Assembly (NCBI GenBank): GCA_041741155.1
Contig: JBGSKO010000159.1
Location: 27,054 to 91,053, forward strand
Length of the DNA stretch: 64,000 bases
Origin: M3007 sp041741155
GTDB lineage: Bacteria > Bacteroidota > Bacteroidia > Chitinophagales > Saprospiraceae
Direction: 5' to 3'
How positions within the stretch are numbered: the first letter of the stretch is position 1; each line of letters begins with the position of its first letter. The position numbers and the translations under genes are program-made. Under the pieces are notes generated by a model that ran no database searches, was not told where the DNA came from, and saw nothing but the letters and a program-made list of their open reading frames with translations. Positions 51,140 to 60,526 of the stretch are shown here, piece after piece.

Positions 51140-52513
51140 TCAGGAAAAACCAAGCACGAAGGTCGTCCCCTCCCCTTCCCGGCTACTGACAGACAGCCGG
51201 ATACCCAGCAAATCCGCCAATTTTTTTGCGATAGACAACCCAAGGCCCGAACCCGGTATGGCGATATTGCGCGAATTGTCCGCGCGGTAAAACCGGTCGA
51301 AGAGATACGGCAACTGCCCGGCAGCAATACCCGGGCCGTTGTCGCGCATGACCAGCGCAGCGCTTTCGGGTTGCCACGTGCAATCTATTTGGCCGCCGAT
51401 ATTTCCGTATTTTATGGCATTGCCGAGCAGGTTGTCGAGCACCACATTCAGCAAGGCCGCATCGGTGGCAACACTTGTCGCGGGCGGTATTTGCACCTGT
51501 AATTCCATGTTTTTTTCCTGCAACCGGGGCTGCCACTTGTCGGCCAGGGTGCGGAAGAGCATCTGCAAATCAACCGGCGTTCGTTGGACGGAGACATGGC
51601 CGCTTTCCAGTCGCGCCAGTTGCAGCAATTGTTCGAGCATGGCATCCAGCCGGTCCACTTCGCCGATAACCCGGTTGATTTTTTCTTCGTACTGTGCCGG
51701 TTCGCGTTGTTTGCGCAGCAATACTTCGAGCGTACCGCGGATAGCCGTCAACGGCGTGCGTATTTCGTGCGAGGCGTCGGCGGTGAACTGTTTTTCGCGT
51801 TGAAAACCGTTTTCGACCCGCTGCAGGAGTTCGTTGATGGTGGCCGCCAATTGATAAATCTCGTCCCTGTTTTCCGGCAACGGCAGACGGGTATTGATGT
51901 TTGTTCCACTGATGCCGGACGCCGCCTGGATCAGTTTTTTTACCGGAGCAATACCCCGGGATGCTGCGAAAGCAGTAGCCAGAAACAACACGAAAAGGAG
52001 CAGCGGGAAAGCGATCCACAAGGTATTGCGCAGGTTGTGCAGCACGATGGCTGACTCTTCCTGCGAGATGCCCACCGTCAGGTGCCCGATGATGACGTTG
52101 TGTTCGTTGAAGAGCGGAAACTGCCCTTGCCGGATACGCTGATCGCCGATTCGACTGTTGAAAAATGCATCGCTGGACAGATTGGGGTCGAAAAGCAAGA
52201 TATCGTTTTGCAAATTGGAGGAGCGAAAACGCAGTTTGCCCCGGCTTTGTACCACCTGCAGAAAAACCGGATTGACCTCAATCTGGAGGTGTTCCTTTTC
52301 TTCCCACTCGGGCATGTGCTCGATGATGATCGAATCGCCCGCCCAGCGCAAATTATTCAGCACCTCTTCCTTCTCTTGCTGGATATCGGCATCCAGGTGG
52401 TTGTACGCCGAGAAGTAAACCACGCCGTACACCACCATGAAAATCAGCCCGATCGTAACGGCCGCCGCTGATGCCGTGAACAGCGCAATCCGGTTTCTGA
52501 AGCTCAGTTTCAT
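51140..52513 (-). CDS. Two-component sensor histidine kinase
   Basis: 457 residues. Membrane helix 1 (about 9-36), a periplasmic sensor part (about 37-163), membrane helix 2 (about 164-184) followed by HAMP (about 186-240), the dimerisation helix FTADASHEIRTPL with phospho-acceptor H249, and the ATPase domain with N box NLLGNAIKYGN, DNGPGI and GSGLGLSI. Its start overlaps the regulator's stop by four bases (ATGA), so both are co-translated. The stimulus is unknown; the nearby iron/peroxide genes are a possible but unproven target. Confidence 0.94.
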   Translation of the reverse strand: MKLSFRNRIALFTASAAAVTIGLIFMVVYGVVYFSAYNHLDADIQQEKEEVLNNLRWAGDSIIIEHMPEWEEKEHLQIEVNPVFLQVVQSRGKLRFRSSNLQNDILLFDPNLSSDAFFNSRIGDQRIRQGQFPLFNEHNVIIGHLTVGISQEESAIVLHNLRNTLWIAFPLLLFVLFLATAFAASRGIAPVKKLIQAASGISGTNINTRLPLPENRDEIYQLAATINELLQRVENGFQREKQFTADASHEIRTPLTAIRGTLEVLLRKQREPAQYEEKINRVIGEVDRLDAMLEQLLQLARLESGHVSVQRTPVDLQMLFRTLADKWQPRLQEKNMELQVQIPPATSVATDAALLNVVLDNLLGNAIKYGNIGGQIDCTWQPESAALVMRDNGPGIAAGQLPYLFDRFYRADNSRNIAIPGSGLGLSIAKKLADLLGIRLSVSSREGEGTTFVLGFS

Positions 52514-53187
52514 GCGTCGTCGTTGATGCGGTAGCCGATCCCGCGCAGGGTTTGAACAAACGAGGGTTGGTTCGGCACGTCCAGTTTTTTGCGTAAAAAG
52601 TTGATATACACGTCAATTACAGACGTGTCGTGGTCAAAATTAATGTCCCATACTTTTTCGATGATGCGGGTACGGCGGCACGCTTTGCCTTTGTTGCGCA
52701 ACAACAATTCGAGCAAGGCAAATTCTTTCTGTGTAAGCTCCACCGGTTTTCCGCCTTTCAGCACCCGGTGCGTAGCCACATCCAGTTCGATATCGGCGTA
52801 ACTGAAAATATTCTGTTCGCCCGTGCTACTCCGCAGGAGTACCCGCATCCGGGCGAGCAATTCTTCAAAAGCAAAAGGCTTGCGGAGGTAGTCGTTCGCG
52901 CCCGTTTCCAGGCCAAATACGACATCGTCCACGGTGTCTTTGGCGGTCAGGAAAATCACGGGCACGGTTTGATTTTCCTTGCGAATGGCCCGGCAAATTT
53001 CAATACCACTCGCCCCCGGCAGCATCCAGTCCAGCAAAATCAGGTCGTATTCGGCCAGATTATCCAGTGCCATCCGCAGACCTTCCTTGCCGTTGTGGGC
53101 TACATCAACTGCAAAGCCCTCCTCTTCCAGCCCTTCCGCTATAAAGTTGGCAATCGCCGTTTCATCTTCAACTAACAAGACGCGCAT
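52510..53187 (-). CDS. OmpR-family response regulator
   Basis: 225 residues from MRVLLVEDETAIANF (an ATG at 53229 adds an unrelated prefix). Receiver domain with acidic pocket ED and phospho-acceptor D53 in LLDWMLPG, VIFLTAKDTVDD and LRKPFAFEEL; C-terminal winged helix (about 125-222) with VELTQKEFALLELLLRNKG and DTSVIDVYINFLRKKLD. It binds DNA as a dimer when phosphorylated by the kinase encoded downstream. Divergent from the FN3 protein gene across 269 bp. Confidence 0.95.
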   Translation of the reverse strand: MRVLLVEDETAIANFIAEGLEEEGFAVDVAHNGKEGLRMALDNLAEYDLILLDWMLPGASGIEICRAIRKENQTVPVIFLTAKDTVDDVVFGLETGANDYLRKPFAFEELLARMRVLLRSSTGEQNIFSYADIELDVATHRVLKGGKPVELTQKEFALLELLLRNKGKACRRTRIIEKVWDINFDHDTSVIDVYINFLRKKLDVPNQPSFVQTLRGIGYRINDDA

Positions 53188-53456
53188 AGTGCTATGTGTT
53201 AGGACTGCAATGTCCACAATTTTTCGCAAATCTGGCCGTCCTGACCTTATAGACCACTAAAGGTTTGCTTAAATTTCGCTTAAGAGCCTTTTTCCTCAAG
53301 CCTCCTTTTTCCCCTTTGAGCATCCCTTTCCATCCCGTTCGGCGACAAAGAATTGCCGGCCCGGTTTCGTTGAGCCCACCTTTGAGACAAGCAAACGGCG
53401 TATCCGGCCGGACAACGTTTGTTTCATCTTTTCATTCAACTAAACTGTTTTTAGCC

Positions 53457-54794
53457 ATGCGTACAGCATTATTCCTCTCCACCCTCTTCCTTTTGGTCAG
53501 TTTTCAATCAAACGCCGGAAACCGGGCCATCTCATCCACCGATACACCTTGTCTTGCCTGCGATCTTCCCGTCGGAATGACCGCTACCAACAACCCCGAC
53601 TCCAGCGCTACGCTCTCGTGGAATGCCGTTGCCGGCGCTACACAGTACAACATAGAGATAGAGGACGAGCAAAACAACCCCGGCAACTTCCACATCGAAA
53701 CCACCGTCAGCGGCACATCCTATACCGTGACCGGCCTGCAAGCAGGCGTAAAATACAAATTCAAAGTGCGCACCCGCTGCGGCGGCGACAAGAGCGACTG
53801 GTCCGACTGGACCTTTTTCACAGCCACCGGAAACGGCGGCGGAACCGGCGGTGGCGGAAACGGCTCCTGCACCATACCCTCCGGCTTGTCGGTAGTCATC
53901 AGCGGCGCCACGGCTACCCTGTCGTGGAATGCAGACAGCACCGCTACGAAATTTATCATCGAAGTCGAAGACGAGCAAAACAACCCAAGCAACTTTCATC
54001 TGGAAGACTCGACCACAACCAATTCGTACACGCTGACCGGTCTGCAAGCGGGTGTTTTGTACAAATTCAAAGTGCGCGCACGCTGCTCCAGCGGCCAAAG
54101 CGACTGGTCGGGCTGGCTGTTTTTCAACGGAACTACGGGCGGCGGCAACAACGGCGGCGGCGGCTCCTCATCGGGCGCCTGCTCCACTCCCAAAAATGTA
54201 AAAGCGGTGGATATCACCTCCACTTCAGCCCTGCTCGTTTGGGACACGGTGCCTGGCGTCGGTTCCTACACCCTCGAAATCGAGCGCAATTCACCCGGCG
54301 TGACTCCCTGGAAAATCACCAAACTGGTGACCACCAACGCCTTCGCGCTTACGGGTCTCGATACCAACCGCCGCTACAAATTCAAGGTGCGCGCCAACTG
54401 CTCCGGGGGCGGTCACAGCGATTGGTCCAAGTGGGTAAAATTCCAGACGCTGACCCAGTTTACCACGAACAAAACGGGTAGCGCTTCGCTCCTGAACGCA
54501 GACGCCGCTTCCCGAAATTCGGATGCTGTTGAAACCGAAGCGTTCGGCATGCACGTCAGCCCAAATCCTGCAACGACCATGGCTGTGGTGCGCCTGACCG
54601 GCCTGGGCACGGAACCAGTTTCGCTGCGGCTGCTGGACCTGACCGGCCGCGTGGTGCGGGAACAAACCATTCGCCCCGAATCCAGCACCGAATCGGTTCG
54701 GCTGACATTTGAAAATATGCCCGGAGGCCTGTACCTGCTGCAATTGAGCAGCGGCCAACAAGCCCGGACGTTGAAACTGCTGGTGTCCCGATAG
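53457..54794 (+). CDS. Secreted triple fibronectin type III protein with T9SS type A sorting domain
   Basis: 445 residues from MRTALFLSTLFLLVSFQSNA (signal peptide; the longer frame from 53265 is unsupported). Three FN3 modules (about 35-125, 140-230, 245-330) joined by Gly-rich linkers; the first two are very alike (ATLSWNA, EDEQNNP-NFH, TGLQAGV-YKFKVR-RC) and point to a recent internal duplication. The C-terminal 80 residues are a T9SS type A sorting domain (MHVSPNPATTMAVVRL, LYLLQLSSGQQARTLKLLVSR). Secreted and surface-attached; binding role likely. Confidence 0.9.
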   Translation: MRTALFLSTLFLLVSFQSNAGNRAISSTDTPCLACDLPVGMTATNNPDSSATLSWNAVAGATQYNIEIEDEQNNPGNFHIETTVSGTSYTVTGLQAGVKYKFKVRTRCGGDKSDWSDWTFFTATGNGGGTGGGGNGSCTIPSGLSVVISGATATLSWNADSTATKFIIEVEDEQNNPSNFHLEDSTTTNSYTLTGLQAGVLYKFKVRARCSSGQSDWSGWLFFNGTTGGGNNGGGGSSSGACSTPKNVKAVDITSTSALLVWDTVPGVGSYTLEIERNSPGVTPWKITKLVTTNAFALTGLDTNRRYKFKVRANCSGGGHSDWSKWVKFQTLTQFTTNKTGSASLLNADAASRNSDAVETEAFGMHVSPNPATTMAVVRLTGLGTEPVSLRLLDLTGRVVREQTIRPESSTESVRLTFENMPGGLYLLQLSSGQQARTLKLLVSR

Positions 54795-54807
54795 TTTAGG
54801 GGTTTTT

Positions 54808-55112
54808 GCACCGCAGAGACGTAGAGTAGTTTTTTCACCGCAGAGACGTAGAGCAGTTTTTCACCGCGGAGACGCGGAGGCGCAGAGACGTAGAGTAGTT
54901 TTTTACCGCAGAGACGTAGTTTTTCACCGCAGAGACGCGGAGGCGTAGAGGGGATAGCGGCAATCAAATCGAGTACTCTAAAAACTCCGCGTCTCTGCGT
55001 CTCTGCGGTAAAAAAAACATCTCCGCGCCTCTGCGGTAAAAAACTACTCTACGTCTCTGCGCCTCCGCGTCTCTGCGGTAAAAAAAACTCCCCGCGTCTC
55101 TGCGGTAAAAAA
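54808..55112. repeat. Family E long inverted block (GCAGAGACGTAGAG type)
   Basis: The left half (54808-54955) has six or seven copies of ACCGCAGAGACGTAGAG-like units; the right half (54985-55112) is their complement (CTCTGCGTCTCTGCGGTAAA-like). About 30 bp separate the halves. It fills almost the whole 362-bp gap between two T9SS cargo genes, and nothing else coding is seen there. Confidence 0.88.
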
Positions 55113-55118
55113 CACCGG

Positions 55119-55144
55119 TTTTCGCCCTACCTTAGGGGCGAAAA
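55119..55144 (+). promoter_or_regulatory. Inverted repeat around a -7-like box
   Basis: TTTTCGCCC (55119-55127) and GGGGCGAAAA (55135-55144) form near-perfect arms around TACCTTAG, which resembles TAnnTTTG with one mismatch. It lies 13 nt before the ATG at 55157 and could be an operator overlapping a promoter. Confidence 0.4.
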
Positions 55145-55156
55145 TTTCGGTTTTAT

Positions 55157-57038
55157 ATGAGAACAAACACACTCGCACTACTTGCTTTCCTTTTCGCCGC
55201 TCCGGCTTTTTCCCAAAACACCAATGTCGCGTTCCGCTCCAAAATGACCTTTCCCGGCCAGACAGTGGCCAATGTGTGGGGGTACACGGCTGCCGAACGG
55301 GAATACGCGCTCATCGGCGCGTCCAAGGGCCTGATCATCGCCGACATCACCGACCCCGATGCGCCGGTTCAGATCGTGCAGATTCCCGGCCCGAACAACC
55401 TCTGGAAAGAAATCCGAACCTACGGGCACTACGCCTACATCGTCACCGAGGGCGGCTCCGGAGTGCAGATCGTGGACCTGAGCAAATTGCCTTCGGCAAA
55501 CCTCGACCACCACTACTACGCCGGTGACGGCCCCATTCAGGGCCAACTGGGGAAAATCCACGCGCTGGATATTGACGAGGCCAGGGGTTTCCTCTATGCC
55601 TACGGCGGCAACCTGTTCAACGGCGGCGCCAAGGTACTCGACCTCAACGCCGACCCGTATAACCCGACCTACGCCGGCAAGTTTGACCAACTCGGCTACA
55701 TCCACGATGGCTATGTGGAAAACGACACTATGTATTCCGGCCACATCTACCAGGGCCGATTCGCGATCGTGGACATGACCGACAAGAGCAATCCCCAACT
55801 GCTCGCAACCCAAAATACGCCCGACAACTTCACCCACAATACCTGGCTGACGGACGACCGCAAAACCCTGCTCACCACCGACGAGCGCGCCAACTCCTTC
55901 CTCGCCGCCTACGACGTGTCCGACCCCGACAACATCCGCCTGCTGGATAAAATACAGAGTAACCCCGGCGCCAACTCCGCCGTACACAACACCATCATCC
56001 GCGGCAACTTCGCCATCACCTCCTGGTACAAAGACGGGTTCACCATTGTGGACATCACCCACCCCGACAACCTCGTGCAGGTGGGCAACTTCGACACCTA
56101 CCCTGTCGGCGCCGGCAGCGGCTTCGACGGCTGCTGGGGCGCCTATCCGTACTTTCCGTCGGGCACGATCATCGCCTCCACCATCAATGTGCCGGGCGCC
56201 AATGTGGGCGAACTGTGGGTACTGACTCCCACCTACGTCCGCGCCTGTTACCTCGAAGGTACCATCACCAACGGCCTCACCGGAAACCCGCTGGCCGGCG
56301 CCACCATCGAGGTCGTCGGCGGCGACCTGACCACTACCCTGCCCGACGGCACGTTCAAAACGGGACAAGGCCGGGAGGGCTACGCGACCGTGCGCATCAG
56401 CCGCACCGGTTTTCAGAGCCAGGAGTTCACGGTCTATTTTCAGCGCGGCGACGTGCGCCTGCTGAACACGGCGCTGTACCCCACCGGGGGGCTTGTTGTG
56501 GACGGCCAGGTCGTCCGGGAAGCCGACGGCGCACCCGTGCCCAATGCGACCGTAGCGCTATTTTCCTTTGGTGGCGCCTGGGAAACCACCACTGGCGCCG
56601 ACGGATCCTTCCGCATCGAAAATATGATGCCGGGGCTGTACGACATCGCTGCCGGCGCCGAAGGGTACGGCCAGACGATGCTGTTCAAACAAAAAATCAC
56701 CGCCGACAAGACCCTTGCGCTGGTTCTTCCTGCGGAAAACAAAGCCGTGCAAGGCCCCGATGCAGCGGCTAAACGCTCTCAAACCCTCGGTGACGACATC
56801 CGCCTGACGGCCTGGCCCAATCCTTTTTTCGAGGAGTTTCGGCTGGAAATCCCGACCAATGCCGGTGCTTGCCGACTGGAAGTTGTGGATTTCGCGGGCC
56901 GGGTGATCGAGCAAATGGAACTTCCGGCGGGCGCCGATCGGCTGCAGCTTGGGGGGCAATTGGGCACCGGGTGTTTATGCCCTGCGCGTCGTTGGCGCGG
57001 CGGTTGGGGTTATGCAGGTGACGTTGGTGAAAATGTAA
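55157..57038 (+). pseudogene. LVIVD/choice-of-anchor-B protein with frameshifted T9SS type A sorting domain
   Basis: Signal peptide about 1-21 (ends AFSQN), LVIVD-type repeats of a beta propeller (about 30-355; IVDLSKLPSA, IVDMTDKSNPQLLAT), two carboxypeptidase-regulatory-like domains (about 360-535), and the start of a T9SS type A sorting domain (LTAWPNPFFEEFRLEIPTNA). At a run of six G (56951-56956) the frame leaves the sorting domain. Removing one G restores GGNWAPGVYALRVV and a stop at 57036-57038, the expected end. As written, the frame continues to 57115 with an unrelated tail. Could be a mutation, phase variation or a sequencing error. Cell-surface role otherwise. Confidence 0.8.
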
Positions 57039-57506
57039 TGCTGTTGGCACATAGCGTATTGAGGTGCATCGGCCCATGGAGTGGGACAAGATCAAAAGTC
57101 CGATTGATGATTTGAATATTTGAAAAATTTTCTATGGGTGTTTTTTGGTCAGGCGAAACAGACATTTTACCTTTCGTGCACCAAAACAAATACCAATGGG
57201 ACAAAACCCGCCAACATGATGATGACCCACGCCCCCGCTTCCGGCCCTGTTGCCGGAGACGGGGGCGTCTTCGTACGTAGCGGGCTTTGTTCAACTCCCT
57301 TGCATACGCCATCGAGCCTTGGCATCGTGGCAAGGGCAATACTGTGTGGCTCGACGGCGAATGCAAGGCTAAAAGTTGGGCGATACCAGAAGAGAATAAA
57401 TATGGAGGGCCTGACGGGGAGAACCCTGAAAAGCCCCGCCCAAAGTGAGTAGGACGCAACCGCCGAAAGCGTTAGTGTAGGCGACTGCTCACCTAAACTT
57501 ATGACT
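57039..57506. other. Gene-poor stretch with a hairpin and a possible coding remnant
   Basis: No convincing complete gene. A 17-bp imperfect inverted repeat (57229-57245 with 57252-57268, two mismatches) may terminate the upstream gene. A 56-codon open stretch 57281-57448 on the + strand (ALFNSLAYAIEPWHRGKG, ending ENPEKPRPK) has protein-like composition but no start codon, as if it were the end of a lost gene. The opposite-strand frames here are of random composition. Confidence 0.4.
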
Positions 57507-57812
57507 ATGAAGTTTGGATTTTTCTCTTTTTTACTGATTTGTTGTGTTGCGCTGACCACAGGATGCTCCAAAGACGAGTTTGGCACTGGTTCCGTAAAAT
57601 TCATCAACAAATCAACAAACCCTTACAAACTCTCCATCAACGGCGCGTCGAAAGGCGAAATTAGTGGAGGCAGTTCGAGGATTTTTGACCTTGATGCCGG
57701 GACCTACGCCTTAAAAGCGGAGCAAGTTAGTGGCTACATTCTCTATCCAACGGTGAAGGAAGGCCAGATAACGGTCAGGAGAGACGATTTTTTGGAGTGG
57801 TCATTTCCATAA
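57507..57812 (+). CDS. Small lipoprotein of unknown function
   Basis: 101 residues from MKFGFFSFLLICCVALTTGC (lipobox LTTGC; ATG 57501 is an alternative). The mature part of about 80 residues is beta-rich: VKFINKSTNPYKLSINGASK, then IFDLDAGTYALKAEQVSGY, which resembles small Ig- or PEGA-like folds. No family recognised. It stands alone before a nuclease gene on the same strand. Confidence 0.65.
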   Translation: MKFGFFSFLLICCVALTTGCSKDEFGTGSVKFINKSTNPYKLSINGASKGEISGGSSRIFDLDAGTYALKAEQVSGYILYPTVKEGQITVRRDDFLEWSFP

Positions 57813-57853
57813 AGATGCAGATAAGCAGCATCACAGACGAATCCGTTTTATCG

Positions 57854-57861
57854 TATCTTTG
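57854..57861 (+). promoter_or_regulatory. Perfect -7 box of the nuclease gene
   Basis: TATCTTTG matches TAnnTTTG exactly, 16 nt before the ATG at 57878, predicting a leader of about 10 nt. Confidence 0.6.
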
Positions 57862-57877
57862 TCCAAAATAGTATAAA

Positions 57878-58753
57878 ATGGCAAAGAAATTAGTCAGATT
57901 TGACTGGGCAATGAAGCGGCTGCTTCGGAACAAGGCCAACTTCGACATCCTGGAAGGTCTCCTTTCCGAGTTGCTCCATGAAGATTTCAAGATAAAGCAA
58001 ATCCTTGAAAGTGAAGGAAATAAGGAAACCGAGAACGACAAGTTCAATCGGGTAGATATTCTAGTTGAAAACAAGAAGGGCGAGTTGGTCATCGTAGAAA
58101 TCCAGAACACCCGTGAAGCCGACTACTTCCAGCGGATGCTTTACGGGACTGCCAAGGTCATCGTAGAGCATATCGCCGAGGGACAGCCGTATTCCAAAGT
58201 CAAAAAAGTGTACTCCGTGAATATCGTGTACTTTGACCTCGGTCAAGGAGATGACTATGTGTATCACGGGACAACCTCTTTTGTAGGAATTCACAGCAAC
58301 AACGAACTGGAACTGTCCGAAAAACAGAAAGAACTTTTCAAAAAAACATCGGTATCGAACTTGTACCCGGAATACTATGTGATAAAAACCAACCGGTTCA
58401 ACGAAGTCGCCAAAGACACGCTGGACGAGTGGATATACTTCTTGAAAACGGCGGAAATTAAAGATGAATTCACCGCAAAAGGACTGAAATCAGCGAGCCA
58501 GAAACTTGACATTTTAAAATTAGACCCTGCCGATCGTAAGGAATATGACCGATACATGGAGGCACAGCGGAGCGATGCCAGCTTTGTGGAGACCGTGAAA
58601 CTGGAAATAACGTCGGCTGTAAAAAGTAGAGAGGAAGAAATTGCTGAGAGCGCCTTAATCGAAGGTGCATCCGCAGATTTTATTGTCAAAATCACAGGGC
58701 TACCTATCGAGCAAGTCCGAGGTATAGCTGAAAGGCTTGGTCTGAATAAATAA
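57878..58753 (+). CDS. Rpn-family PD-(D/E)XK nuclease / transposase-type protein
   Basis: 291 residues. Starts MAKKLVRFDWAMKRLLRNKA as in the Rpn/PDDEXK transposase family. The nuclease core is at about 60-85 (RVDILVENKKGELVIVEIQN: Asp, Glu-x-Gln), followed by READYFQRMLYGTAKVIVEH. The C-terminal EEEIAESALIEGASADFIVK and a short helix-turn-helix-like GLPIEQVRGIAERLGL are usual. Rpn proteins promote recombination in E. coli, and some act in defence. No terminal repeats of a transposon are evident. The gene looks more A/T-rich than its neighbours and is likely acquired. Confidence 0.88.
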   Translation: MAKKLVRFDWAMKRLLRNKANFDILEGLLSELLHEDFKIKQILESEGNKETENDKFNRVDILVENKKGELVIVEIQNTREADYFQRMLYGTAKVIVEHIAEGQPYSKVKKVYSVNIVYFDLGQGDDYVYHGTTSFVGIHSNNELELSEKQKELFKKTSVSNLYPEYYVIKTNRFNEVAKDTLDEWIYFLKTAEIKDEFTAKGLKSASQKLDILKLDPADRKEYDRYMEAQRSDASFVETVKLEITSAVKSREEEIAESALIEGASADFIVKITGLPIEQVRGIAERLGLNK

Positions 58754-58951
58754 ATCGCCCAACTATGGCTTTGCTGCCAACCGCTCGCTAAGAGCGGTGG
58801 TATGCAAGGAAGCAAACGTTCATCCGGAGTATGAAATACGGATTGGGGGTGCTTCGGGTGTCCTTTTGCCCTTGGTTGCAACGGATGGGGCTGTGGAAGT
58901 TTGGGATGTATGCAAAAGTTGATGGGAAATCTTAACGCACATTAAAATTTC

Positions 58952-58969
58952 AGGTGCCATTGGGCACCT
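58952..58969 (+). promoter_or_regulatory. Short palindrome upstream of the ECF sigma gene
   Basis: AGGTGCC and GGCACCT form a 7-bp inverted repeat with a 4-nt loop, 25 nt before the ATG at 58995. The 241-bp gap has no gene. It might be an operator or an mRNA hairpin controlling the sigma operon. Confidence 0.35.
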
Positions 58970-58994
58970 CCCCCACACAAATCGATACTAACTT

Positions 58995-59588
58995 ATGTCA
59001 ACCCACTGGAAGGACGCAGACATCGCTGCTGCAATTGCCGGAAAAGAATCCGAGCGAAATCGTGCGCTGCAATATTTAGTGCAGGGTTCAGGCTGGTTAT
59101 TCCAGGTGAATCGCCATGTATTGAACAATAGCGGGACAGAGGAAGATGGGGAGGAGTTGTTTTTTGATGCGCTATCAATTTTCGAGCGAAATGTGCGCGA
59201 GGGGAAATTTGAAGGGCGGAGTTCGATGAACACGTATTTTATTCAAATAGCTAAGTTTCAGTGGTTGAAAAAACTGGCCAAGCGTGGCCCTAAAGTGGAG
59301 GATCGGTCGTTGATGGAACCGGATATGGGTGTAGAAGACAGTGTTGAAAGGTCTATCATTGCAGCAGAACACGAACACGTTTTTGCACAGATAATGTCAC
59401 AAATTGGTGCGCGGTGCAAGCGCATTTTTGAACTATTTCATTTGGGTTACAGTATGGTAGAAATTGCACAGGAAGTCGGCATTAGTGATGCGGATCAGGC
59501 CAAAAAAGAAAAGAGTCGTTGTAAAAAACGCCTGCTAAACCTGCTCGCAGAGCGCCCCGAATTTCGCGATTTTTTCAAAGAAAGGTAA
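58995..59588 (+). CDS. RNA polymerase sigma factor, ECF-like
   Basis: 197 residues. The region 2-like part has EEDGEELFFDALSIFERNVR and SSMNTYFIQIAKFQWLKKLA; the region 4-like part has RCKRIFELFHLGYSMVEIAQ, then EVGISDADQAKKEKSRCKKRLLN. It is a divergent ECF type common in Saprospiria-like genomes. The partner gene starts 1 bp after its stop. With the membrane anti-sigma-like protein and the convergent TPR-CHAT gene it makes a three-gene signalling set. Confidence 0.85.
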   Translation: MSTHWKDADIAAAIAGKESERNRALQYLVQGSGWLFQVNRHVLNNSGTEEDGEELFFDALSIFERNVREGKFEGRSSMNTYFIQIAKFQWLKKLAKRGPKVEDRSLMEPDMGVEDSVERSIIAAEHEHVFAQIMSQIGARCKRIFELFHLGYSMVEIAQEVGISDADQAKKEKSRCKKRLLNLLAERPEFRDFFKER

Positions 59589-59589
59589 T

Positions 59590-60522
59590 ATGAACGAAGA
59601 CGCATTACACGAAAAGTTGGAAAAATATGTGCGCGGCTGGCTTTCTCCGGAAGACAGTGCTGCGCTGGAGCGCGAGCTGGCCAAGGATGCAGCATTGCGG
59701 GAACAATTGCGACTACATCGGTTGGAATTGGAGGCACACGAATATTTGCTTCGGGAGCAACTGCGGCAAAATGTACGGAAATGGGTGGATGAGTCGCCCC
59801 CGGATGCCACGCCGTCACGTCCGGCGACAATCTGGAAAAAATGGGGTCTGGTGATGCTGATAGTCGCTTTGGTGGCGGCAATCAGCATTTGGTTTATGAA
59901 TCAAAACCCTGAAACCCCTTCCACGCAACCAATCGAACAAAAAAAGATGGAATCTGTATCTCTTGATACCATAAAACCTCCTATAGCATCGCAAGCGGAA
60001 ACAACTCCTGACGTGGTTAAGGCTCCTGTTACTCGCCCAGAACGGCGTTTTTTTGCAACGGTAGCTTCCTTGTATAAAGAACCCTTGAATATTCGAAGTA
60101 TAGCACTTAAAAGCACACAACAGGACCTACAGGATAGCACTGCTTTTGGAGCGGGCATCCGTGCGTACAAACAGGGAGATTTCCAGGCTGCAGTGCTTGA
60201 GTTTAAAAAAATTACCCCTCAAAACAATCCAGCACAATATGACTTGTCTCGCGAGTGGCTGGCACATGCCTGGCTGAATCTTGGTCTCGAAACAGGTAAT
60301 TTCCAAGCTGCTGTGACCGAATTTCAAGCTATATTGGATCAAAAAACAGGTGATGTAGCACAAGACCGTGCGGAATGGTACTTGTTGCTTTGCCTTGCAG
60401 CGGATTATCCACGGCAAAAACAAAAAGTGGACAAGCTTATACAAGACATCACCGGGCAAAAATTCCACAGCTACCGTGAAGATGCCGAAAAACTGCAAGC
60501 AGAACTTCGGGTGATCAAGTAA
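59590..60522 (+). CDS. Membrane anti-sigma-like protein with periplasmic TPR-like domain
   Basis: 310 residues. The N-terminal cytoplasmic part (1-83) begins LHEKLEKYVRGWLSPEDSAA followed by LERELAKDAALREQL, the 'length of LS-x-E-D, A-x-D-x-x-L' style of anti-sigma N-termini without zinc ligands. One membrane helix (85-103), a Pro/Thr linker (about 105-160), then TPR-like helices (GIRAYKQGDFQAAVLEFKKI, TGNFQAAVTEFQAILDQ). It is probably the anti-sigma factor for the gene just upstream. The extracytoplasmic linker and TPR repeats could be a protease target or a docking site for the TPR-CHAT protein. Confidence 0.75.
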   Translation: MNEDALHEKLEKYVRGWLSPEDSAALERELAKDAALREQLRLHRLELEAHEYLLREQLRQNVRKWVDESPPDATPSRPATIWKKWGLVMLIVALVAAISIWFMNQNPETPSTQPIEQKKMESVSLDTIKPPIASQAETTPDVVKAPVTRPERRFFATVASLYKEPLNIRSIALKSTQQDLQDSTAFGAGIRAYKQGDFQAAVLEFKKITPQNNPAQYDLSREWLAHAWLNLGLETGNFQAAVTEFQAILDQKTGDVAQDRAEWYLLLCLAADYPRQKQKVDKLIQDITGQKFHSYREDAEKLQAELRVIK

Positions 60523-60526
60523 TACC

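Noticed and set aside
57010..57459. A 149-codon frame on the - strand
   Set aside because: Overlaps the real 3' end of the 55157 gene, has no recognisable features and mixed low-complexity composition.
57878..58753. Intact transposon carrying the nuclease gene
   Set aside because: No terminal inverted repeats or target-site duplication could be seen around the gene; it is recorded as a stand-alone nuclease-family gene.
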